A DNA stretch of 64,000 bases, from NCBI RefSeq assembly GCF_900114475.1, contig NZ_FOTE01000015.1, positions 1-64,000 of the forward strand, in the 5' to 3' direction. Positions 34,008 to 42,445 of the stretch are shown one piece after another. Both the position numbers and the translations under genes were made by a program. Every line of letters begins with the position of its first letter. The first letter of the stretch is position 1. Source of the stretch: Paenibacillus sp. 1_12 (lineage in GTDB: Bacteria > Bacillota > Bacilli > Paenibacillales > NBRC-103111). The notes under the pieces are model-generated. The model was given only the letters and a program-made list of their open reading frames with translations, ran no database searches and was not told where the DNA came from.

Positions 34008-35576
34008 TTAGTCGACTCTGACGAGCAATTGCTTCACCATCTGCTCTACCAGACTCTCGTTGACTACCGGATTGTAGAGCGGCGAATCGTATTCGCGGAG
34101 AAACAGACACCGTTTTTTGAGACGGCTTGGCTTAAGGATACACCACTGCTGCTCAAGCTCCACGCATAAGGCCTCTGTTGTCGAGGAATGCATAAGAAAC
34201 AATACATTTTCGCAATCCAGCTCGGCAATTTCTTCAAGCTTATCGACCTTCAGCAGGCTGATCTGCTCGGCTGGAGTCGGTGGAGTCACCTGTAAATCCT
34301 CGTAGAAAATTCCTCTCAGCTTCCTGGACTTCATTCCAAACAAATAAAACCCGCCTTCTACCACATGGACGACAAGAAACGGCTCATTACCAAGCACATT
34401 TTTCACATGACGGCGGGCATTTTCCACCTTCAACTCATAATAGGAAAGCCACCACTCTGCGATCGATGTCAGTCCTAACAGCTCGCTAATTTCCAGCAGC
34501 CGCTCTTTCCATGAATATTCTTTCCAACGGAGCACAACAACCGGAGCAATTTCTGAAAGCTTCTCATAATACTCGGTCGTGGTCGGTCCACTCAGGATCA
34601 GTTCCGGCTGTGCAATAGCGAGCTGCTCAAGTACAAGCTCCGGATTATTTTCCCGCCAGCTCCGCTCGAACGATATATAGGAGGAAATGCCCAGAACCGA
34701 CAAATCTCCTGCAAAAACACCGTTTAGATTAGCTATTTTTTTCTTGGCGCGAGCGGTATATTCGGTAGGTGTCATCCCCATGTGCTTTTTGAACAAACGG
34801 CTAAAATAGTATTCATCGAGATAACCGACAGCATGAGCTGCCTCTACAATCGATGAGGTCCCCCCTGCCAGCAAGTGAAGGGAAGCGTCCATACGGATTT
34901 TGGTCATATATTTGTGCGGGCTAAGTCCAGTCTGCTCTTTGAATGCCATATAAAATCGACTGGGACTTGAACCCGAGGATTTGGCAAGCTCTTCGATGTC
35001 CAAAGGATGATTGTATTGATCCAGCATGAGTTGTCGCGCCTGTTCGACAAAAATGATCAGATCCGTATGCGTCTCCTTCGGCTTTTGCACAGATTCCAGA
35101 TAACAGGCCGCAATCGCATATAAATGGGATTGGAGCTGGTAGTACAGCGATGTTTCCACGTACTCATTTTCGCTCATAAAATCATGAATCCAACTGCGGA
35201 CCTGCGGCGTCCGGAATGGGTGGAAGTCATCTGAGAGCAGCAAGTCCAAGGTCTCGTGGGTAGCTTCTCCTTTACCGTGCGCCTTAGTTGTATCTTGGGT
35301 AAACCGGATGACGATGACCGTGACCATCTGACTCGCTATTTGTTCCAGCTTGCACTGGCAATGGGCAGGAATCAGAAAAATCTCTCCACTGAGCGCATTA
35401 CCGGACATTTGCTTACGGGAGGTTCGCAGCGTCGCCTTCACTTTGTGCTGCATCACAAAAGCAAAGCCATACTCGGCTGCTGTATGTAGGATAAGTGGCT
35501 GGCCTTTGGCGATTTTGAGTTCTTCAGTGCTCTTGTAGGTTAAGGTCATAGGACCGTTCAGTTCAGGCTGCCGCAT
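34008..35576 (-). CDS. Btr-like AraC regulator fused to a siderophore-binding domain
   Basis: The protein has a cupin-like N-terminus, an AraC double helix-turn-helix at about 180-275 (IEELAKSSGSSPSRFYMAFK, then SSIVEAAHAVGYLDEYYFSR, GMTPTEYTARAKKK), and a C-terminal PeriBP (iron-siderophore binding) domain to 522 (SVLGISSYISFERSWRENNP, LAIAQPELILSG). This is the layout of Btr (YbbB), which activates siderophore uptake when its cytosolic binding domain holds the siderophore. ATG 35576 is chosen: AAAGGAG abuts the earlier ATG at 35588. It probably activates the adjacent yclNOPQ operon. Confidence 0.87.
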   Translation of the reverse strand: MRQPELNGPMTLTYKSTEELKIAKGQPLILHTAAEYGFAFVMQHKVKATLRTSRKQMSGNALSGEIFLIPAHCQCKLEQIASQMVTVIVIRFTQDTTKAHGKGEATHETLDLLLSDDFHPFRTPQVRSWIHDFMSENEYVETSLYYQLQSHLYAIAACYLESVQKPKETHTDLIIFVEQARQLMLDQYNHPLDIEELAKSSGSSPSRFYMAFKEQTGLSPHKYMTKIRMDASLHLLAGGTSSIVEAAHAVGYLDEYYFSRLFKKHMGMTPTEYTARAKKKIANLNGVFAGDLSVLGISSYISFERSWRENNPELVLEQLAIAQPELILSGPTTTEYYEKLSEIAPVVVLRWKEYSWKERLLEISELLGLTSIAEWWLSYYELKVENARRHVKNVLGNEPFLVVHVVEGGFYLFGMKSRKLRGIFYEDLQVTPPTPAEQISLLKVDKLEEIAELDCENVLFLMHSSTTEALCVELEQQWCILKPSRLKKRCLFLREYDSPLYNPVVNESLVEQMVKQLLVRVD

Positions 35577-35631
35577 AGTAATAGACATCTCCTTTCTTAC
35601 GCTCCCAAGATGAAGATCGGAAAGCCGACAT

Positions 35632-35650
35632 GATAATGATAATCATTATA
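35632..35650. promoter_or_regulatory. Near-perfect Fur box of the Btr-like gene
   Basis: GATAATGATAATCATTATA matches 18 of 19 bases of the Fur consensus. It is 56 bp upstream of the Btr-like start, so the regulator itself is iron-repressed. Confidence 0.9.
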
Positions 35651-35724
35651 TATTTTAACGATTTTTCCAGCAGGTTACAAGCTGATGGAAATGATTGGGT
35701 TAGCCCGAGAAACGCTGCGTATAT

Positions 35725-35758
35725 GAAAAAACCGCCTCTTCTGTGTTGGAAGGGGCGG
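35725..35758 (-). terminator. Terminator of the GH2/GH88 operon
   Basis: On the minus strand CCGCCCCTT (35758-35750) pairs with AAGAGGCGG (35740-35732, one G-U), then TTTTTTCAT. It lies about 50 bases past the GH88 stop. Confidence 0.8.
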
Positions 35759-35805
35759 GGCATTCGATTGCTCTGTACAAATTTATTTTATATGTCCACG
35801 CGATA

Positions 35806-36960
35806 TTAGAATATCCGTGTTTTCCAGCCAAGCAGCTTGGCGAGCGCTTCGACGTAATAGTAGTCTCCATAGATGAGGGAGACATCGACATTGGAGTTGG
35901 CCGGCTTGTGGCCGGTGCCGGCCAGCAGAATCGCCTCGTGATCGGGACGATCCCATGTGGCGTAGTTTTGCGTCAGCGAGAGCAGGATGCGCTCAGCGGC
36001 CTTGCGGTACGGGTTCCCCTGTACCGGAGGCAGCGCAGCGGCCAGCTCAAGCAGGCCTGAGGCGGCGCAGGATGCCGCCGAGGTGTCACGCGGCTCAGCG
36101 TCGAGCGACTCGGCCGCGCGGAAGTCCCAATGCGCGACGTGGTCGTCCGGCAGCATGGCAAGGAAGTAATGCGCGACGCGCTGTGCCGCGTGCAAATACT
36201 TCGTATCGCCTGTATAGCGATACGTGTTAGCCATGCCGTGCAGCGCCCATGCGGCGCCGCGGCTCCAAGCCGAGTCGGGACCGGCGCCTTGGCCGCCGAG
36301 CGACTCGATGACTTCCCCTGTCAGCGGATTGAAGCTGACAATATGGTTTACTGAACCGTCGGGACGGATAAAGTGATTCGCAACGGTGTCCGCATGTGCC
36401 TTGGCAATATGCGTAAACCGAGGGTCAGCAATCTCCTCCGCAGCCCAGAACAAAATCGACAGATTCATCGAGGAGTCGACAATCGACCAGCCGGTTTTGT
36501 CCTGATTCCATGCCCGCAGGAAATTGCCTGCGATATTGAAACGGCCTGCCAGGAAATTCGCAGCCGCCAAACCTCTGCGTTTGCCATCTTGATCCCCGGT
36601 CAGCTTGTACTTGATAACAGCAGTCGGCAAATATTGAAAGCCTACATCATGATGAAAGTTGCTCTCCTGAACCGATTTCTGCTCAAACTTCTCATCCCAT
36701 CCCCAAGCCGCTTGCTTGTAATGCTCCTTGCCTGTCATTTCGTGCATAATCCACAGAATTCCCGGCCAAAAGCCGGACGTCCACCAGTCGTGACGCATAT
36801 CGTCATAAATACCCGCATCCCGGGTCGCAACATGTGGTGACTTGCTGCCAATCTGTACAATCATCCGGTCAACCTTATTCTGCAGTGCTTCCCATAATTG
36901 AGGCAGTGCTTCCTCTAAAGTATCAGCCTGCATAAAAGTTCTTGATTCTGGTGATGTCAT
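35806..36960 (-). CDS. Glycoside hydrolase family 88 (unsaturated glucuronyl hydrolase)
   Basis: The 384-aa enzyme removes the unsaturated uronic acid left by polysaccharide lyases. It shows the six-hairpin toroid pattern: DWWTSGFWPGILWIMHEMTG, the catalytic Asp in HHDVGFQYLP, VDSSMNLSILFWA, and DSAWSRGAAWALHGMA. No signal peptide, so it works in the cytosol. ATG 36960 has AGGAGG nine bases upstream. It follows the GH2 gene by about 70 bases in one operon. The last third (36,000-36,300) is markedly GC-rich. Confidence 0.9.
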   Translation of the reverse strand: MTSPESRTFMQADTLEEALPQLWEALQNKVDRMIVQIGSKSPHVATRDAGIYDDMRHDWWTSGFWPGILWIMHEMTGKEHYKQAAWGWDEKFEQKSVQESNFHHDVGFQYLPTAVIKYKLTGDQDGKRRGLAAANFLAGRFNIAGNFLRAWNQDKTGWSIVDSSMNLSILFWAAEEIADPRFTHIAKAHADTVANHFIRPDGSVNHIVSFNPLTGEVIESLGGQGAGPDSAWSRGAAWALHGMANTYRYTGDTKYLHAAQRVAHYFLAMLPDDHVAHWDFRAAESLDAEPRDTSAASCAASGLLELAAALPPVQGNPYRKAAERILLSLTQNYATWDRPDHEAILLAGTGHKPANSNVDVSLIYGDYYYVEALAKLLGWKTRIF

Positions 36961-37027
36961 CCTGTTCATCCTCCTGATATTGGTTTATTAGTTCGATATC
37001 GCAGCCGTTAAAGCACGGCAGGACTTA

Positions 37028-39604
37028 TTAAATGGAGATAAATACGGTAGGCATCCCTACGCTTGCCGCACTTACGATTGATGCAGCTTTGCTGACCGAA
37101 GCTATCGTTTCTTGTGCCTGATTATCATTTATTATACCATCATTGGTTCCATTTGCTGCAGTAACGGTTGCTGTGCCTGCTCCCCCGGAAGCAGGTCCGC
37201 TCGCCGAAACAAATCCGGTAACCTGTATACTGGCGCCTGCTCCGCCAATCGGATCGATCAAGATTCGTGCTCGGCCGTTGGCGAGCTGTATCAAGCTGGA
37301 GCCGCGGACTGTGCCCTGATGATCGATCAGCTTTCCGTCTCCTGTCAGCCCGAACCGGATAAAGTTAGTAGCGTCCAAACATAGCACACCTTGAGCATCA
37401 TAAGCCAGAACCTCGGCAAGCACGAGTCCGTCCTTTTGAACCTGTGCGTTTAACCTTAGCTCCACCGGACTTCCCCAGCTTTCCGTCTGGTACTCAAATG
37501 ACAGCTCATCTGTGACGGTAATGTCGTTCTTCGTCCCTACCACCTTCACATGATTGATACCCGGCTGCAGCACCGTATCCCAGCGAAGACCGGCAGCAGG
37601 GAAATTACGCGAATCGCGCTGCTTGATCCCAAGGCTCACACCGTTCAGGAACAGCTCTGCTTCCGAGCAATTGGAGTAGACCTTGATCCGCTTGATTTCA
37701 TTGAGGCTGCCCCAGCGAACCGGCATTGTATGACCTTCGATTCGAACCATCGGCTGATCGGTCCAATACGATTGGTAGACATAATAGGCGTCTTTTTTTG
37801 TAAAATCCCGCTCAACGATACCTTTCATATTCAAATAAGGAATCGGTGAATCCGGACGCACCGGTGTAGCAAAATCCTTGAACGACCACTGTGCAGTACC
37901 TGTAAGCCAGTCCATATGCTCCTGCGATTTCAAATACCAATCAATCATTTCGCAAAAATACGTTTCCGACCAGTCACCATCACGCGATACACGGGGTTCT
38001 CCCCCCGTCAGCAAATAGTCGCCGTCGCGCTCATCGGTATTCCCGCCACCCTGTCCAATAAACTCGAAGCCGGTGAACGTTTTCTCCACATGGCGCGTCG
38101 CCAGATTGTCAGCACCCCATTCCATATGGAAAAATGCATCGACGTTTTCAAAAGCCTGTCTGCTGCTTTCTTCATAATCCGTATAAATTCCGCGATACCA
38201 TCCCGCCCATATTGAAGGGGAATACACATCAATAATATCTTTGCAAAATTCACAGCGGCGAATCGCCGTCAGACGGCTCGGGTCCAGCTTATGTGATAGA
38301 TCGTGAAGCTCTTGCATAAACCTGCGAATTTCCTCCTGATCAAAATAATCAAAGTCGCACTCCCAGTCGTTCTCATTGCCAAGCCCCCATAAAATAACGG
38401 AAGGGTGATTGTAATGCTGCTCGATCATCGCGCTCAGCATATCCCGACATTGCTGACGGTATTGCTCGCCACCCAGACCACCCCGGCACCACGGGATTTC
38501 TTCCCATACCAGAATACCCAGCTCGTCGCACAAATCGAGTACAATCCGTGATTGCTGGTAATGCCCAAGCCGGATAAAGTTAGCTCCCATATCCTTGATC
38601 AGCTGCATTTCAATACGGATCATAGCCTCCGTCATAGCAGGTCCGATCCCGGCATGGTCCTCATGACGATGTGTACCGCGCAGCAGCAGACGCTCGCCAT
38701 TAAGCTTGAACGGTCCCTGCTTCACAAATTCAAAGCTGCGAACGCCAAAACGTTCCGTGATGCTGGTCTGATTGCTCGCATTGTTTGGACTGCTTGGACT
38801 GGATTGTTGGGCATTCTTTAACTCAATCGTACAGCTGTACAAATGAGGCTCCGAAGGCTTCCATAGGGAAGGCTCGCTCAATTCATAGGCAGCAAGCTGC
38901 TTCATGCCTTCCCATGCTTGTGTATTTACGGCAAATTCAGCGATGTCTTTTCCGTCAGGTCCATGCAAGCGAATCACAAGCTCCAGCTCTTCATCCCGTT
39001 GAAGCGGATTGTACAAGGAAGCTCGAACCTTAACCTGACAGCTGCCCAAATCTGCCGATAGCGCGGTCTCGACATGTAGACGCTCCAATGAAATTGCGGG
39101 CACATAAACTACATTCAGATAGCGGTAAATACCTCCATACAGGTTAAAATCGCTCGCATCTGAAGGTATTGTTTCCAGATCACGGCTGTTATCGCAAGCG
39201 ATAGCGATTGGTGTAGCCCCATGATAACGCTCAAGCTCAAGCGCTTCCTCAGCAGCCTCGGTTATATCGACGGTGAATTCATCATAGCCACCCAGATGAG
39301 AGCCTACTTTTTTCGTATATACATAAACATCCGAGCGTTGTCCTGCCCCTTCAAAATGCAGCAAGGTGCGTCCCTGCGGGTACGGATTGTCGAGCTTCAA
39401 CAGTGTCCTGTACCAGCCTTGTCCTTGATAGTATTTTCCATCGGGATCCAGCACGTCCAGACCATTGTAGGTATGCGGCAGCTCGACTTGCTGCCAAGGT
39501 ACATTATAGTGATTTTGCAGCTTGTCCTGTCTCCATACTTCCCATGGACCTCCTAGACTTCCGCGGTGATGCTGCCAATTGTCAATCAATCGATGCTTAA
39601 TCAA
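37028..39604 (-). CDS. Glycoside hydrolase family 2 (beta-galactosidase/glucuronidase type)
   Basis: The 858-aa cytosolic enzyme has the GH2 order: sugar-binding jelly roll (about 20-190, VELPHTYNGLDVLDPDGKYY), Ig-like domain, and TIM barrel (about 280-600) with the acid/base Glu in ILWGLGNENDWECD and the nucleophile Glu in FFHMEWGADN. Two Ig-like domains follow and a Gly/Ala/Thr-rich tail. TTG 39604 is the likely start because AGGAG lies eight bases before it; the GTG at 39613 overlaps that site. With GH88 it probably degrades oligosaccharides containing unsaturated uronic acid; substrate not provable here. Confidence 0.9.
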   Translation of the reverse strand: MIKHRLIDNWQHHRGSLGGPWEVWRQDKLQNHYNVPWQQVELPHTYNGLDVLDPDGKYYQGQGWYRTLLKLDNPYPQGRTLLHFEGAGQRSDVYVYTKKVGSHLGGYDEFTVDITEAAEEALELERYHGATPIAIACDNSRDLETIPSDASDFNLYGGIYRYLNVVYVPAISLERLHVETALSADLGSCQVKVRASLYNPLQRDEELELVIRLHGPDGKDIAEFAVNTQAWEGMKQLAAYELSEPSLWKPSEPHLYSCTIELKNAQQSSPSSPNNASNQTSITERFGVRSFEFVKQGPFKLNGERLLLRGTHRHEDHAGIGPAMTEAMIRIEMQLIKDMGANFIRLGHYQQSRIVLDLCDELGILVWEEIPWCRGGLGGEQYRQQCRDMLSAMIEQHYNHPSVILWGLGNENDWECDFDYFDQEEIRRFMQELHDLSHKLDPSRLTAIRRCEFCKDIIDVYSPSIWAGWYRGIYTDYEESSRQAFENVDAFFHMEWGADNLATRHVEKTFTGFEFIGQGGGNTDERDGDYLLTGGEPRVSRDGDWSETYFCEMIDWYLKSQEHMDWLTGTAQWSFKDFATPVRPDSPIPYLNMKGIVERDFTKKDAYYVYQSYWTDQPMVRIEGHTMPVRWGSLNEIKRIKVYSNCSEAELFLNGVSLGIKQRDSRNFPAAGLRWDTVLQPGINHVKVVGTKNDITVTDELSFEYQTESWGSPVELRLNAQVQKDGLVLAEVLAYDAQGVLCLDATNFIRFGLTGDGKLIDHQGTVRGSSLIQLANGRARILIDPIGGAGASIQVTGFVSASGPASGGAGTATVTAANGTNDGIINDNQAQETIASVSKAASIVSAASVGMPTVFISI

Positions 39605-39809
39605 GCCATCCACTCCTAAGGGTTATATTTATGCTCAAGTACGTTGTGCTTCTACTTAAGAGCTTAACAAAAAATAGCATCGGAATGTTTGGCAGCCTTA
39701 TGATAAAATGTTGTTATATTACGATTGATTCTTACGATGAATGATGTAAAATATGTTCTCTGCGAATTCGCAGCATATGTTTTTCACGAATACTCTAGGA
39801 GCCTACGCC

Positions 39810-40676
39810 ATGAAAATCATGAACTATATGAATCTGAACCAGTATCCGGTTCAATTATCTTTTGCCAAAGATCGAACTCACGAATTTGTCGATATTTATC
39901 ATGCTCATCAAGGCATGGAGCTTCTGTATGTTCACGAGGGACATGGACGCGTCATTGTCAATCAACAAATTATCGAGCTGGCACCAGGCAGTCTGATGTG
40001 CTTCCGGCCTTTTCAGCTGCATCGTATCCAAATGGATATTCAACCCGAGGCTCCATATATACGTTCACTGTTTGTATTCGAACCCTCCGTATTGGATTCT
40101 TACTTAAGTCCGTTTGCAAGTCTGCAAATGTATTTTCAACGTTTATGGAAGGACCTGCTGGAGCCGCAAATATTTACCGGACTTCCTCAGCAAACGATTC
40201 TGCCTCTGCTTCATCAGCATCGAAATCGAATTGCGCATACTGCCCAAGGAGAGCTGCTGCTGGAGGAACAAATGTTTTTTCTGGTAGCCTTGCTGCATTG
40301 TTTGAAGGGACATGCGGTGCCTGATCGGCTTAAAGAGCCTGTGATCCGACCTAAATCAACGGCATCGGAGCAGATTATGGAATGGGTTGAGGAACATTAT
40401 ATGGAAGAGTTTCAGCTGAAGGCATTAGCCAAAGCGGTTCACTTGTCACCTAATCATGCCTCTGCTGTGTTCAGACAAACGATTGGCACGACCATCACCG
40501 AATATTTAACTGCGCGTCGTATTCGTCAGGCTTGCTGGCTGCTGCAAACAAGCGATTTGAGCGTGCAGGAAATTGGACTCATGATTGGTCTCGGCAATTT
40601 CCCTTATTTTTGTCAGCTGTTTAAAAAGCACGTAGGCATGAGCCCCTATCGGTTTAAACGTTCTGCGGGTTCTTAA
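39810..40676 (+). CDS. AraC-family regulator, divergent from GH2/GH88
   Basis: The 288-aa protein has a cupin-type sensor (EFVDIYHAHQGMELLYVHEG, APGSLMCFRPFQLHRI) and an AraC C-terminus (EEFQLKALAKAVHLSPNHAS, LSVQEIGLMIGLGNFPYFCQ, GMSPYRFKR). ATG 39810 has AGGAG eight bases upstream. It faces away from the GH2/GH88 operon and is its likely regulator. Confidence 0.88.
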   Translation: MKIMNYMNLNQYPVQLSFAKDRTHEFVDIYHAHQGMELLYVHEGHGRVIVNQQIIELAPGSLMCFRPFQLHRIQMDIQPEAPYIRSLFVFEPSVLDSYLSPFASLQMYFQRLWKDLLEPQIFTGLPQQTILPLLHQHRNRIAHTAQGELLLEEQMFFLVALLHCLKGHAVPDRLKEPVIRPKSTASEQIMEWVEEHYMEEFQLKALAKAVHLSPNHASAVFRQTIGTTITEYLTARRIRQACWLLQTSDLSVQEIGLMIGLGNFPYFCQLFKKHVGMSPYRFKRSAGS

Positions 40677-40826
40677 AAGTACGATCCCTGCTTACACATA
40701 GATACGCATCAATTGACGAATCTAAATTTCACTAATGTACGGAAAGGTCTTGACCTTAACGTTACGTCAACTTGTACGATGGAATTGTTCACGATCATTC
40801 AATCGATACAAGAGGAGGAAACAGCC

Positions 40827-41513
40827 ATGCCCGACCATACTACCATTTATGAAAAAGAAGCCCTCACCTACCACGAACTTATTTCCAAGCAAGCTGATCT
40901 AACGGGAAGGATTCAAGAATTGCGATCCTGCTGCGGTCTGGATATTGTAGACCTCGGTGCAGGAACAGGAAGGTTTACAACAGCGCTGGCAGCAAAAGCG
41001 AAGTCGATCATAGCTCTTGACGAATCGGAAGCCATGCTGCGCATTACAGCTGACAAACTGGAACGAGCTGGATTAACGAATTGGCGCACACAAGCCGCTG
41101 ACCATCGCAGGCTTCCACTGGAGGATCAAAGCGTCGATTTGATCGTCTCCGGCTGGAGCATTTGTTACTTGGGAAGTACCAACGTTTCGAACTGGCAGCA
41201 AAATATTCATCAGGTCATGAGCGAGATTCGACGTGTCCTTCGTCCCGATGGAACCGCCATTATTTTCGAAACGTTAGGCACAGGTTATGAGACACCGACC
41301 GCTCCTGATTTCCTGCAGCCGTATTATGCCATGCTGGAAAAGGAATATGGCTTCTCTCGCCAATGGATTAGAACCGACTATACGTTTGATCATTTGCAGC
41401 AGGCAGAACGGCTAACGCGGTTTTTCTTCGGAGACGCTCTGGCTGAAAAGGTCATCGAACACAATCTAATCCGACTGCCTGAATGCGCAGGGATATGGCA
41501 TCTCCAGCTCTAA
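40827..41513 (+). CDS. Class I SAM-dependent methyltransferase
   Basis: The 228-aa protein has motif I IVDLGAGTGRFTTAL, motif II IIALDESEAML and a later LPLEDQSVDLIVSGWSICYL, typical of small-molecule methyltransferases of the Methyltransf_11/UbiE kind. ATG 40827 has GGAGG eight bases upstream; the frame runs further upstream without support. No neighbour hints at the substrate. Confidence 0.85.
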   Translation: MPDHTTIYEKEALTYHELISKQADLTGRIQELRSCCGLDIVDLGAGTGRFTTALAAKAKSIIALDESEAMLRITADKLERAGLTNWRTQAADHRRLPLEDQSVDLIVSGWSICYLGSTNVSNWQQNIHQVMSEIRRVLRPDGTAIIFETLGTGYETPTAPDFLQPYYAMLEKEYGFSRQWIRTDYTFDHLQQAERLTRFFFGDALAEKVIEHNLIRLPECAGIWHLQL

Positions 41514-41859
41514 CAGAGACGATCAAAAACGGCATGTAGACCATAGCAGCCACTCGAGCGTAATAATGGCTTGCTAGTCCCGTACGATTTAGACATCGCC
41601 CTTCTTCTTAATTGCACAGCTGAGTTCCTGCGGTATCAACTTGAATTTGATAAACGAATTCGGGGTTCAGAAATGAGAAAAGCCAAGACCCGACAGATGA
41701 TACGCTGTTTGGTCTTAGCTTATTAGATTTATAGAGTAGTAGTCTGAATCCATGACCATGGATGGTCGGATTCATAATTTCCACTCTATATTTACGAAAA
41801 AAACTCCGAAGCAGGTTGTCCATGCGTCCTTGTATTTCATCTATCGCTCTTTATTTACG
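41514..41859. other. Gene-free tract
   Basis: No supported gene. A minus-strand frame at 41608-41823 reads like a degraded protein tail but has no ribosome site or recognisable family. Confidence 0.3.
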
Positions 41860-42288
41860 TTACTTTGGCTTACGATTGCGCATGGCGGGAACCAGCTTTA
41901 CTTCTTTTATATTTCCATCCATAAAATGCTGATACTCGGCAGACTCCATTGGGACGAGAGCCATTTTACCCTCTGCATTAAAATGAATCCCCCATCCGTA
42001 TTTCTTGGGCAGCATCGACGCCCTTAGACAGGCCGTCGGTTTTCGGAAAAATTCATCCCTGATTTGCGTTCCTCTGGCTGATAATTCCTCTTCAGGTATT
42101 TCCTTGTGCCGAATATGCACCTCGTATAGCAGTTCCTCCTGGGTATACACATAAGGAGCCTGTGACACTAAATCAAATTCGATGCCTGGCTTCGTTTTGC
42201 CCGCCTTCTTATCTGTTGGTATGATGCCATTCGCAGCAGGACAATCCGGGGCAACCGTAATGAACGTATTATAATAATTCCATTCCAT
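41860..42288 (-). CDS. DUF6157 family protein
   Basis: The 142-aa protein fits DUF6157: MEWNYYNTFITVAPDCPAAN at the N-terminus, then YTQEELLYEVHIRHKEIPEE, PTACLRASMLPKKYGWGIHF and AEGKMALVPMESAEYQHF. The family is cytosolic and uncharacterised. GGAGG lies seven bases before the ATG. Confidence 0.82.
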   Translation of the reverse strand: MEWNYYNTFITVAPDCPAANGIIPTDKKAGKTKPGIEFDLVSQAPYVYTQEELLYEVHIRHKEIPEEELSARGTQIRDEFFRKPTACLRASMLPKKYGWGIHFNAEGKMALVPMESAEYQHFMDGNIKEVKLVPAMRNRKPK

Positions 42289-42445
42289 CGCTAAGCCTCC
42301 ATCCCGAATTCAATTATGAGTCATGTATAGCCGCTTGGGTAGCGAGCCGAATCGCTCTTCCAGAGCTCCGTTTTTTCTACAGTATACCATGAATCGAATT
42401 CACTCGTTGACAGACGAGCTCAGTGGGACCGGAACCCATCATTCC

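Noticed and set aside
39725-40324. Plus-strand frame of 199 aa overlapping the AraC gene
   Set aside because: Out of frame with the clear AraC gene, Ser/Cys-rich, no ribosome site.
41608-41823. Minus-strand frame of 71 aa as a transposase remnant
   Set aside because: No motif of any transposase family could be identified and no inverted repeats flank it.
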